Assembly: GCA_030836535.1 (NCBI GenBank)
Contig: JAURPT010000171.1
Span: 1-40,879, forward strand
Direction: 5' to 3'
Length of the DNA stretch: 40,879 nt
Origin: Alphaproteobacteria bacterium
GTDB lineage: Bacteria; Pseudomonadota; Alphaproteobacteria; SMXS01
The notes under the pieces were generated by a model that saw only the letters and a list, made by a program, of their open reading frames with translations, had not been told where the DNA came from and did not search any database. A program made the position numbers and the translations under genes. Shown here piece after piece: positions 34,006 to 40,879 of the stretch. How positions within the stretch are numbered: the stretch's first letter is position 1; the number at the start of each line of letters is the position of its first letter.

Positions 34006-34920
34006 ATGACCGCTTCACCGCAAATGCAGGAAGTAATTGATATGCTGACGCCGGACCCCGATGCGCCGGTGGAAGGCCCCACCGTGCAGGGCATTCGCGA
34101 CATGATGTCTGGTGTGCTGATGCGGGTTGCAGACTTCCCGGAAGTGACGGTAGCCCCTGTTAGCGCTGGTGGCGTGCCTTGCGAATGGTTGGTGCACAAG
34201 GACGCAGACCCCAACAAGCGTGTGGTCTACCTGCATGGCGGTGGCTATGTGGCGGGTGACGTCAATACGCATCGGACATTCTGTAGCGACCTGTCACAGA
34301 CGGCTGGTGTTGCGGTGTTGAATGTCGATTACCGACTGGCGCCGGACCACAAGGCCCCTGCACAGTTTGATGACGGGCTGACCGCCTATAAATGGATGCT
34401 GGAAAACGGCCCGGATGGTGCGGGTGCGCCAACCCATTGCTTTGTTGCAGGCGATTCTGCTGGTGGTGGCCTTGCGCTGGCCGTGATCATGGGTGCGCGC
34501 GATGCCGGCTTGCCGGTACCTACGGCAGGTGTGCTGATATCTCCCTGGGCAGATATGCATATGGCGGGCGCAAGCTTTGAAAGCAATTCGCCGACCGACC
34601 CGATGGTCCAGAAGGGGGCACTGGAATGGATGGCCAGCCTGACCTTAGCAGAAGGTGCAGATCTGGATGATGCGCGTTGGTCTCCCATGCGTGGGTCGTA
34701 TGACGGCCTGCCGCCGCTCTTTGTGCATGTGAGCTCTATTGAAACGCTCTTGGATGATTCCACAGAAATTGCCGCGCGTGCCCAGGCTGCCGGTGTTGAT
34801 GTCATTATCGAGCAGGTGCCCGACGTTGTGCATGTTTGGCACGCGCTGGGCCGTGAGGTGCCTGAGGCATCAGCGGGTATTGATCGGGTGTGTGCGTATA
34901 TCCGTAGCCAATGCGGCTAG
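34006..34920 (+). CDS. HSL-type alpha/beta hydrolase, first of tandem pair
   Basis: A 304-residue hormone-sensitive-lipase-type esterase. The oxyanion motif HGGG is at 77-80 and the nucleophile Ser151 is in GDSAGG. The acid region reads SSIETLLDDS and the catalytic His lies in VVHVWH near the C-terminus. Some members of this family use Glu in the position usually Asp, as here. It hydrolyses esters or lactones. I place the start at ATG 34006 after AGGGAGGAAAAG; the frame is open upstream to 33967. The next gene is a paralogue 9 nt downstream. Confidence 0.93.
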   Translation: MTASPQMQEVIDMLTPDPDAPVEGPTVQGIRDMMSGVLMRVADFPEVTVAPVSAGGVPCEWLVHKDADPNKRVVYLHGGGYVAGDVNTHRTFCSDLSQTAGVAVLNVDYRLAPDHKAPAQFDDGLTAYKWMLENGPDGAGAPTHCFVAGDSAGGGLALAVIMGARDAGLPVPTAGVLISPWADMHMAGASFESNSPTDPMVQKGALEWMASLTLAEGADLDDARWSPMRGSYDGLPPLFVHVSSIETLLDDSTEIAARAQAAGVDVIIEQVPDVVHVWHALGREVPEASAGIDRVCAYIRSQCG

Positions 34921-34929
34921 GCTGGCCCC

Positions 34930-35838
34930 ATGCCCTCTGATTCCTTCAAAAAGGCGCGCCGACTTCTTCGTTTCGCGAAGGTGATGAACAAGTTATTGCG
35001 CCGCAAGGTCACGCCGCTGGGCCTGCGCGCCAATATGCAGCAGTCCATGCAGGGGCGTGAGCCCGAGGGCGTACGCTATGTTGAGGTTGATGCTGATGGC
35101 GTGCCGTCTGCCTGGTTGGTGCCGGAAGGCCATGATGGGCGTATCCGTGTGCTGCACTTGCATGGGGGTGGCTATACGGCAGGTGATATTCAAACCCACA
35201 GGGCCTATGCGGGGCATCTGGCCAAAGCATCTGGTGCGGCGGTGCTGGTGGCGGACTATCGCCTGGCGCCGGAACATGTTTACCCTGCTGCGCTGGAAGA
35301 TGGCTTGGCTGCCTGGCGGTGGATGGCGGCCAATGGGCCGGATGGCCCAGGGACTGCAGATCGCTTGATCATAGGCGGTGAATCCGCCGGCGGCGGGTTG
35401 ACGCTTGCGGTACTGATGGCCCTGCGCGATGCGGGTGAGTCAATGCCAGATGGCGCTTCGCTTCTTTCACCCTGGGCAGATTTGGTTGTGCAGGGCGAGA
35501 CCATGAAAACCCGGGCCAAGGCAGACCCGTTGGTGGCGCAAGAGTGGCTGCTGGCCTGTGCAGCCGCCTATCAAGGGGACACCGACCCGGCCACAACGGG
35601 TATGTCGCCAGTCTTTGGTGATTTTGCAGGGCTGCCGCCACTCGATATCCATGTCGGTGATGCAGAAGTATTGTTAGGGGACAGTCAGGTTGTAGCGGAA
35701 AAGGCCAAAGCGGCAGGTGTTGATGTGACACTCGAGGTATGGCCCGAAATGCTGCATATCTGGCAGGTGCTTTGGCCCACTATGCCCGAAGGTGCGGCTG
35801 CGGTTGAAAAAGCGGCCGCTTTCGTCAGGGCGGCATAG
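34930..35838 (+). CDS. HSL-type alpha/beta hydrolase, second of tandem pair
   Basis: A 302-residue paralogue of the upstream hydrolase: LHGGGYTAGDIQTHRAYAG in the oxyanion region, GESAGGGLTLAVLMAL with Ser as nucleophile, GDAEVLLGDSQVVAEKAKAA as acid loop and MLHIWQVLWP as His region. Two such enzymes side by side suggest different ester or lactone substrates, or a gene duplication under selection. No signal peptide is visible, so both are cytoplasmic. Ester or lactone ring opening would fit the catabolic theme of the region. Confidence 0.92.
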   Translation: MPSDSFKKARRLLRFAKVMNKLLRRKVTPLGLRANMQQSMQGREPEGVRYVEVDADGVPSAWLVPEGHDGRIRVLHLHGGGYTAGDIQTHRAYAGHLAKASGAAVLVADYRLAPEHVYPAALEDGLAAWRWMAANGPDGPGTADRLIIGGESAGGGLTLAVLMALRDAGESMPDGASLLSPWADLVVQGETMKTRAKADPLVAQEWLLACAAAYQGDTDPATTGMSPVFGDFAGLPPLDIHVGDAEVLLGDSQVVAEKAKAAGVDVTLEVWPEMLHIWQVLWPTMPEGAAAVEKAAAFVRAA

Positions 35839-35859
35839 GCCGCCTTTCGGTTTGAAAGC

Positions 35860-35888
35860 TTGCCAAGCCGACTTGCTTTGGCCATAAA
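35860..35888 (+). promoter_or_regulatory. Possible sigma70-type promoter before the ZIP-like gene
   Basis: TTGCCA (35860-35865) and CATAAA (35883-35888) are separated by 17 nt, 39 nt before the start codon at 35928. Match is partial. Confidence 0.3.
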
Positions 35889-35927
35889 GCGCCACCTTTT
35901 GCACGATAGAACGGGGTGCAGGCGCCC

Positions 35928-36542
35928 ATGTCGCTAACACTGGCACTCATAGCTTTGGCCATAGGCCCCATTGCCTGGCAATTCCTTGACAGGGTGCCAT
36001 CCATTCATCGTGCGCTCGGTGTTATCATGGCCGTCGTCATGGCAGGCCTCGTGGTCATGATCCTTATCCATACGGTGGAAGAAGGCGGCGCCATCTCAAT
36101 CGCCTTTGCTGCCGGTGGTTTTGTGCTGCCCCTGGCAGCAGAGCGTGCCTTGCGGCGCAGCGCCTGGACAATCCATCGCCTGACCCTTGCCTTGGGCATC
36201 ATCGGCCTGCTGGTGCATAGCCTTAGTGATGGCGCAGCGCTCACGGCGGCACAGGGCATGCACGGCCATGGGGCGACGCTCGTGTCGGCGATCATTCTGC
36301 ACCGCCTGCCCATGGGCCTTGGTATCTGGTGGCTTGTGTCGTCTGACTTCGGCAATAAGCTGGCGGTCGGTGCTTTGCTGGTGATGGCTTTGGCGACAGT
36401 TGTCGGTTATCTGATGGGCGGTGCGTTGCTCAGCCATCTGGAGGCCGCTGGCCAGGCTTGGTTTATTGCCTTTGTTGCTGGATCGCTCGCGCATTTGGCG
36501 GTGCACCGGCTTGGTGGCTCCTACGAAGGGCATACGCATTAG
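35928..36542 (+). CDS. ZIP-like integral membrane protein
   Basis: A 204-residue protein with six or so helices. Two segments resemble helices 4 and 5 of ZIP metal transporters: VHSLSDGAAL (compare HNxxDG or HSxxDG) and ILHRLPMGLGIWW (compare HxxPEG), with Met at the Glu position of the second motif. It is shorter than most ZIPs and lacks a His-rich loop, so metal transport is uncertain; a non-transporting or altered-specificity relative is possible. I use ATG 35928; a GTG at 35916 is in the same frame. It follows the hydrolase pair on the same strand with an 89-nt gap. Confidence 0.65.
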   Translation: MSLTLALIALAIGPIAWQFLDRVPSIHRALGVIMAVVMAGLVVMILIHTVEEGGAISIAFAAGGFVLPLAAERALRRSAWTIHRLTLALGIIGLLVHSLSDGAALTAAQGMHGHGATLVSAIILHRLPMGLGIWWLVSSDFGNKLAVGALLVMALATVVGYLMGGALLSHLEAAGQAWFIAFVAGSLAHLAVHRLGGSYEGHTH

Positions 36543-36652
36543 CGTTGCGAAAAGCGGGGTCGGTTCCCATATTCCTGTTTCACCGATTGTGCCAATGCAC
36601 TAGCGTTGTGCCACTTGCTCTCTCATTCTGCTGTTTTGAAAGGACCATCAAT

Positions 36653-37528
36653 ATGGGTCGTCACACACTTCGTCTCGCAGGCCTGTGCCTCGTGGGGGTT
36701 ATGCTCACTGCTTGCGACCAGATGGCCGATATCGGCAAGCCCGCGGTTGACGGCCCCGTTGTTGTAACGGTTAACGGTACCGACCTGCACGAATCGCAGT
36801 TGCGGGCTATTTATGACGGCCTGCCCGATGAAGCCAAGCAGTTGCCTTATGCCTTCCTGCGCGACCAATTGGTTGACGTATTGGTCAATCGGCACTTGAT
36901 GTCTGTTGAGGCAGAAAAGGCCGGGTATGCCAACAACACAGAATTGAAGCAGTTGGTGGCGCAATACCATCAGGACGCTATGCGTGACCTGTGGCTGCAG
37001 GATGAGATGGAGCGTGTTATGTCGCCCGACCGCCTGCGCGCCATTTATGATGAACAGATTGCAGAACTTCAGGCGCTGGGGAACACCGAACGCCATGCAC
37101 GCCACATCCTTGTTGAAGAGGAAGAAGCGGCAAAGGACCTGATTGCCCAGCTAGACGAAGGTGCAGATTTCCTGGCTTTGGCGAATGAGCATTCCATCGA
37201 CACGGCCAGTGTAGACGGCGACCTGGGGTATTTTGGCAAGGGTATGATGGTCAAGCCGTTTGAAGATGCCGCTTTTGGTCTGGAGGTCGGTTCCTATACG
37301 CCCGAGCCTGTTCAGTCCCAATTTGGCTGGCATGTCATCATCGTCGAAGACGAGCGTGAACAGAGCATGCCAAGCTTTGCTGAAATGCGGGAAGACATTG
37401 CCCGGGCTGAGCAGGGCAATACGTATCGAACTGTTGTGGATGGTCTTCGCGCAACAGCGACGATTGAACGCCCCGATTCGGGTGTTGAAGAAAGCATGCT
37501 GGACCCGTTGCCGGAACCAGCTGAATAG
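36653..37528 (+). CDS. Parvulin-type peptidyl-prolyl isomerase lipoprotein
   Basis: A 291-residue lipoprotein with signal peptide and lipobox LTAC (18-21), Cys21 being the lipidation site. The PPIC-type domain covers about 147-240: ARHILVEEEEAAKDLIAQLD, DLGYFGKGMM and SQFGWHVIIVED are its conserved strands and helices. An N-terminal helical chaperone-like part (about 35-140) precedes it, as in PrsA and SurA relatives. It would assist folding of exported or outer-membrane proteins. An AAGGA site lies 9 nt before the ATG; the frame extends upstream to 36458 but overlaps the ZIP-like gene. It is convergent with gcrA, 28 nt apart. Confidence 0.9.
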   Translation: MGRHTLRLAGLCLVGVMLTACDQMADIGKPAVDGPVVVTVNGTDLHESQLRAIYDGLPDEAKQLPYAFLRDQLVDVLVNRHLMSVEAEKAGYANNTELKQLVAQYHQDAMRDLWLQDEMERVMSPDRLRAIYDEQIAELQALGNTERHARHILVEEEEAAKDLIAQLDEGADFLALANEHSIDTASVDGDLGYFGKGMMVKPFEDAAFGLEVGSYTPEPVQSQFGWHVIIVEDEREQSMPSFAEMREDIARAEQGNTYRTVVDGLRATATIERPDSGVEESMLDPLPEPAE

Positions 37529-37556
37529 ACTTTAGGGAAGTTTGTGGCGGCGGGAC

Positions 37557-37985
37557 CTAGCGGTTGCGCCGACGATCCTTGCGCGGCTGCGGCGCCTGAT
37601 AGGCCATGGCCCCATGGAAAGTGCAGTAGGGCTGCCCGGCGACAGAGGGGCGGCCACAGAACTGGAAGTCGTCCTCACCAGGGTGACCCAGCGGCCATTT
37701 GCAGATGCGGTCTGTCAGCTCAAGAATCGTTATTTTCTCGGGCTTTTCCTCGGGTTTTAGTTCTTTTGGCGCGGCAGGCGCTGCCTTTTTGGCTGCGGGC
37801 TTGCGCTTTGCCTGGGCCGGCTTTTTGACGGGCGACGGGCGTGAAGACAGACCAAGGCGGTGCGCCTTGCCGATCACCGCATTGCGGGTGATATTCTCGC
37901 CAAGTTCTTCAGCAATCTGGCTCGCGCTCAGGCCCTTTTTCCAAAGAGCTTTCAATTTATCAACGCGATCTTCCGTCCAGGCCAT
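37557..37985 (-). CDS. gcrA: GcrA cell-cycle regulator
   Basis: A 142-residue GcrA homologue. The DNA-binding N-terminus MAWTEDRVDKLKALWKKGLS with ITRNAVIGKAHRLGL is diagnostic. A lysine-, proline- and alanine-rich linker follows (about 50-85), then the C-terminal sigma70-binding domain with Cys and His at ICKWP, FCGRP and YCTFH. GcrA recruits RNA polymerase to promoters, preferring CcrM-methylated GANTC sites, in alphaproteobacteria. AAGGA precedes ATG 37985. No GANTC site is visible in the 147 bp between its start and the ABC-2 gene. A perfect inverted repeat (38051-38075) lies upstream and could be a control site. The frame is open to 38024. Confidence 0.97.
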   Translation of the reverse strand: MAWTEDRVDKLKALWKKGLSASQIAEELGENITRNAVIGKAHRLGLSSRPSPVKKPAQAKRKPAAKKAAPAAPKELKPEEKPEKITILELTDRICKWPLGHPGEDDFQFCGRPSVAGQPYCTFHGAMAYQAPQPRKDRRRNR

Positions 37986-38050
37986 GGTCAATCCTTGTGT
38001 TCTGTTGGTGCCTTGGGTGCACATCCAAAGCGGCGGGCACCATAGTCAAT

Positions 38051-38075
38051 CGCTGCAATCAGGTCAATTGCAGCG
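38051..38075. repeat. Perfect 9-bp inverted repeat between gcrA and the ABC-2 gene
   Basis: CGCTGCAAT (38051-38059) and ATTGCAGCG (38067-38075) with a 7-nt spacer CAGGTCA. It lies 66 bp upstream of gcrA and 58 bp upstream of the divergent ABC-2 permease gene, so it may be an operator shared by both; there is no U-run and it is not in a transcript end. Confidence 0.5.
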
Positions 38076-38132
38076 CATAAGCGCCTTCTCTGCGCTTGCG
38101 CCAGTGCCCGGCCTTCGTTAGAAGCGTCACCC

Positions 38133-38987
38133 ATGAATGTAGAAACGACCCATATGGCTGCACGGGCACCAACACCACGCTCATTACCGGGCGAGAATGC
38201 CTATGCTGAACGCCGGATCGGCCGGGTGAACTGGCTGGGCGTCTGGACTCTTTATTGTAAGGAGGTTCAGCGTTTCCTCAAGGTCGTCCTGCAGACGGTG
38301 CTCGCCCCGGCGGTAACAGCGGTGCTGTTTTTCACCATCTTCACCCTGGCGTTTGGCGGTGCCAGCCGCACGGTGGGAGACATTCCCTTTGCGCAGTTTC
38401 TGGTGCCGGGCCTGATTATGATGGCCATCGTCCAGAACAGTTTTGCCAATACGTCTTCCTCGCTGCTGATCGGCAAGGTGCAGGGCAATATTGTTGATGT
38501 GCTCATGCCGCCTCTCAGCCCCGGTGAACTGACTATTGCCTTTGCCCTGGGTGGGCTAAGTCGTGGTCTGTTGGTTGCCGTATCGGTTGCCGTGCCGCTT
38601 TACCCCTTTGTGGAGATCACGCTGCATCATCCGCTGATCGCGGTGTATTTTGCCGTCATGGCTAGCTTGCTTTTGTCCTTCATCGGCATGTTGGGAGGCA
38701 TCTGGGCCGACAAGTTCGACCATATGGCCGCTGTTACGAATTTTGTCATCATGCCGCTGTCGTTCCTGTCGGGGACATTCTATTCCATCCAGCGCCTGCC
38801 GGAAATTTGGCAACAGATCAGCCAGTTCAATCCGTTCTTCTATATGATCGACGGTTTCCGCTACGCCTTCATCGACCACGCTGATGGTTCTATTGCTCTG
38901 GGCATGGGCGTTCTCCTGGCGCTGAATATCCTGCTGGGCATGACCTGCCTTTGGGTTTTCCGACGAGGCTACCGACTTAAGCCGTAA
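38133..38987 (+). CDS. ABC-2 type transporter permease
   Basis: A 284-residue permease of the ABC-2 family with six predicted helices after a short cytoplasmic N-terminus. Diagnostic parts are FLKVVLQTVLAPAVTAVLFF, FAQFLVPGLIMMAIVQNSFA and the signature SFLSGTFYSIQRLPEIWQQI with NPFFYMIDGFRYAFIDHADG. Such permeases export polysaccharides, lipids or drugs together with an ATPase. No ATPase gene is next to it in the window, so its partner lies elsewhere. It is divergent from gcrA and precedes argD after a 159-bp gap with its own promoter. Confidence 0.9.
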   Translation: MNVETTHMAARAPTPRSLPGENAYAERRIGRVNWLGVWTLYCKEVQRFLKVVLQTVLAPAVTAVLFFTIFTLAFGGASRTVGDIPFAQFLVPGLIMMAIVQNSFANTSSSLLIGKVQGNIVDVLMPPLSPGELTIAFALGGLSRGLLVAVSVAVPLYPFVEITLHHPLIAVYFAVMASLLLSFIGMLGGIWADKFDHMAAVTNFVIMPLSFLSGTFYSIQRLPEIWQQISQFNPFFYMIDGFRYAFIDHADGSIALGMGVLLALNILLGMTCLWVFRRGYRLKP

Positions 38988-39075
38988 CGGATCCAGTGCC
39001 AGTGCTTGGGCCTGTGCCGGGGTTGTTACGGCATTTCCAGTAAACAAAGCGGTGCTGCGCTGCGTGGTTCCAAGA

Positions 39076-39104
39076 TTGACAATTTGCGGTGAGTTCACGA
39101 TACT
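39076..39104 (+). promoter_or_regulatory. Sigma70-type promoter of argD
   Basis: TTGACA (39076-39081, consensus -35) and GATACT (39099-39104) are 17 bp apart, and lie 43 bp before the argD start codon. This is the best promoter match in the window. Confidence 0.65.
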
Positions 39105-39146
39105 CAGACGCTTTTTCGGGGCTCATTTCGGCCCAAAGGAGCAACC

Positions 39147-40328
39147 ATGACCGAAGCAGTCATGCCAACATATGGACGGTTCGACCTAGCGTTTGAGCGG
39201 GGCGAAGGCGTCTACCTCTATGATACAGAAGGCACAGCCTATCTCGACTTTTGCGGTGGCATCGCCGTAACCAGCCTTGGCCACGGACACCCACACCTGG
39301 TGGAAGCGATCCGCGAGCAGGCGGGCAAGCTGATGCACACCTCCAATCTTTATCGCATTCCCGCGCAGGAAAAGCTGGCGGAACGCCTTGCCGCCTCCAC
39401 CTTTGCCGATCTGGTGTTCTTCACCAATTCAGGGGCTGAAGCGGTGGAATGTGCCATCAAGGCCGCACGGCGCTATCATTATGTTAATGGCGCACCTGAG
39501 CGGTACCGGATTATCACCATGGAAGGGGCCTTCCACGGTCGGACTTTGGCAACTATTGCAGCCGGTGGGCAGGAGAAACACCTTGAAGGCTTTGGTCCTG
39601 TCGTCGATGGCTTTGACCAGGTACCCTTCGGTGATCTTGCAGCTCTTGAAGCCGCTATTGGTCCAGAAACAGCGGGGATCCTTGTGGAGCCTGTGCAGGG
39701 TGAAGGTGGCATCAATGCCATCACCACCGAGGTTTTGGAGGCCATGCGCAAACTGGCCGACGACAATGGTCTGCTGCTGATCTTTGATGAAGTGCAGTGT
39801 GGTGTTGGGCGTACGGGCAAACTCTTTGCGTATCAGTGGAGCAATATAGAGCCTGACATCATGGCTGCGGCCAAGGGTATCGGTGGTGGTTTCCCGCTCG
39901 GTGCCTGCCTGGCGACGGAAAGCGCTGCCAAGGGCATGACAGCTGGCACCCATGGGTCCACCTATGGGGGCAACCCGCTGGCTGCCACTGCCGGCAATGC
40001 GGTGCTCGACGTGGTCGATGACCCCGCCTTTTTGGCGCATGTTGAGGAAATGGGTGGTTATTTGGGCCAGAAGCTGGGGGCGCTTGTTGCGCGTTACCCA
40101 GAAATCATCTCGGGTGTGCGGGGCGTGGGCCTGATGCGCGGCATTGAATGCAAGGTCGTCAATGGCGACCTCGTGAACGCGCTGACAGAACAAAAGATGC
40201 TGACAGTGGGCGCTGGTGGCAATGTCGTGCGCCTGTTGCCGCCGCTGACGGTGACGGAAACGGACATCGACGCCGCTATTGATGCGCTGGATGCTGCCTG
40301 CCAGTCATTGCAGGTGGCGAAGGATTAG
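39147..40328 (+). CDS. argD: Acetylornithine aminotransferase
   Basis: A 393-residue class III PLP-dependent aminotransferase. The N-terminal block is [20 protein letters not shown]; the cofactor region [30 protein letters not shown] and [20 protein letters not shown] lead to the Schiff-base lysine Lys243 in [14 protein letters not shown]. It converts N-acetylglutamate semialdehyde to N-acetylornithine in arginine synthesis, and often also succinyl-diaminopimelate in lysine synthesis. AAAGGAG precedes the ATG. argF follows after 4 nt, giving an arginine operon, with gcrA and the ABC-2 gene upstream. Confidence 0.95.
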   Translation: MTEAVMPTYGRFDLAFERGEGVYLYDTEGTAYLDFCGGIAVTSLGHGHPHLVEAIREQAGKLMHTSNLYRIPAQEKLAERLAASTFADLVFFTNSGAEAVECAIKAARRYHYVNGAPERYRIITMEGAFHGRTLATIAAGGQEKHLEGFGPVVDGFDQVPFGDLAALEAAIGPETAGILVEPVQGEGGINAITTEVLEAMRKLADDNGLLLIFDEVQCGVGRTGKLFAYQWSNIEPDIMAAAKGIGGGFPLGACLATESAAKGMTAGTHGSTYGGNPLAATAGNAVLDVVDDPAFLAHVEEMGGYLGQKLGALVARYPEIISGVRGVGLMRGIECKVVNGDLVNALTEQKMLTVGAGGNVVRLLPPLTVTETDIDAAIDALDAACQSLQVAKD

Positions 40329-40332
40329 GGCA

Positions 40333-40879
40333 ATGGCAAAGAAAAGAGACTTTCTCGATCTGGACCAGATCAGCGCCGCTGAACTGCGGAACATTCTGGA
40401 GCTGGCCAAGGACATCAAGAATGCCCGGGCGGGCATGCCAAAGGGTGCTGTCGACGAAGGCGCGCCACTTGATGGCCATGTACTGGCCGCAATCTTTGAA
40501 GAAGCATCAACCCGCACGCGCGTTTCCTTCGATGTGGGTATGCGCCAGTTGGGTGGCGACACGCTGACCCTGTCTGGCAAGGATATGCAGCTTGGCCGAG
40601 GTGAAACCATCACCGACACGGCCCAGGTTCTCTCGCGCTTTGTGGATGTCATTGTTATTCGTACCCTGTCGCACGCTTATCTGCTGGAACTGGCAGAATA
40701 TGCTTCTGTGCCCGTTATCAATGGGTTGACGGAACGGTCACACCCCTGCCAGTTAATGGCGGATATCATGACCATTGAAGAGCATCGTGGGCCTGTTGAG
40801 GGCAAGCAGATGGTCTGGTCTGGCGACGGGAATAATGTGGCAACCAGCCTCGTGCACGCCGCTGTTCAATTCGGTTTCA
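40333..40879 (+). CDS. argF: Ornithine carbamoyltransferase, N-terminal part
   Basis: The first 182 residues of ornithine carbamoyltransferase; the gene runs past the right edge. The carbamoyl-phosphate-binding [15 protein letters not shown] (about 57-71) is complete, [20 protein letters not shown] (about 88-107) follows, and HPCQ in [20 protein letters not shown] is the second phosphate-binding loop. It converts ornithine and carbamoyl phosphate to citrulline. It begins 4 nt after argD, so the two are co-transcribed from the promoter before argD. Confidence 0.95.
   Translation, partial: MAKKRDFLDLDQISAAELRNILELAKDIKNARAGMPKGAVDEGAPLDGHVLAAIFEEASTRTRVSFDVGMRQLGGDTLTLSGKDMQLGRGETITDTAQVLSRFVDVIVIRTLSHAYLLELAEYASVPVINGLTERSHPCQLMADIMTIEEHRGPVEGKQMVWSGDGNNVATSLVHAAVQFGF

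Noticed and set aside
36587-36613. Direct repeat TTGTGCCA at 36587-36594 and 36606-36613
   Set aside because: Eight-bp repeats of this kind are common by chance; 19-nt spacing does not match two helical turns well.
1-40879. CRISPR arrays, tRNA or rRNA genes, insertion sequences, integrases
   Set aside because: No direct-repeat array, cloverleaf, rRNA segment, transposase or integrase pattern was found.

Overview
The window looks like a chromosomal segment of a free-living alphaproteobacterium. The best marker is a clear GcrA homologue (a cell-cycle regulator found in Alphaproteobacteria) next to argD and argF, an order I recall from several genomes of this class. Coding density is high, GC looks moderately high, and no phage, transposon, CRISPR, tRNA or rRNA signal was found. 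Genus cannot be fixed from the sequence alone.

Layout. 1-8071: a partial luciferase-like flavin oxidoreductase, an unusually acidic repeat lipoprotein, two divergent crotonase-family genes, an RND (HAE3/MMPL) exporter, a minus-strand operon (SnoaL-like protein, small membrane protein, flavin reductase, MAPEG protein), and a membrane-protein gene that reads only if two compensating frameshifts are allowed. 8071-18706: an EamA permease, a TonB-dependent receptor with a strong terminator, then a compact plus-strand run of SnoaL-like protein, GMC alcohol dehydrogenase, two tandem Spinster-type MFS carriers, cytochrome P450 and a VOC protein. 18719-23661: GST and MAPEG genes, a LuxR-type regulator, an SRPBCC-like protein, a CaiB/BaiF CoA-transferase and a two-domain EthD protein. 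23940-29568: four consecutive GPH (MelB-like) sugar/cation symporter paralogues. 29588-32916: a minus-strand operon of membrane protein, fatty acid hydroxylase/sterol desaturase, histidine phosphatase, VOC protein and SDR. 33053-37528: methyltransferase, two tandem HSL-type hydrolases, a ZIP-like membrane protein and a parvulin-type lipoprotein. 37557-40879: gcrA, an ABC-2 permease, argD and the start of argF.

Taken together, roughly positions 1-36000 form an accessory catabolic region: uptake (TonB receptor, MFS carriers), oxidation (P450, GMC, SDR, flavin monooxygenase and reductase, di-iron hydroxylase), CoA activation and beta-oxidation steps (CaiB/BaiF, two crotonases), ester or lactone hydrolysis, and detoxification (GST, MAPEG, VOC). 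This mix suits degradation of terpenoid, steroid or similar hydrophobic compounds, but no gene fixes the substrate. Positions 37557-40879 are core genome. The most unusual items are the four-gene GPH array, the SnoaL-GMC-MFS-MFS-P450-VOC run, the acidic hendecad lipoprotein, the double-frameshifted membrane protein, and several dyads or hairpins in intergenic regions.
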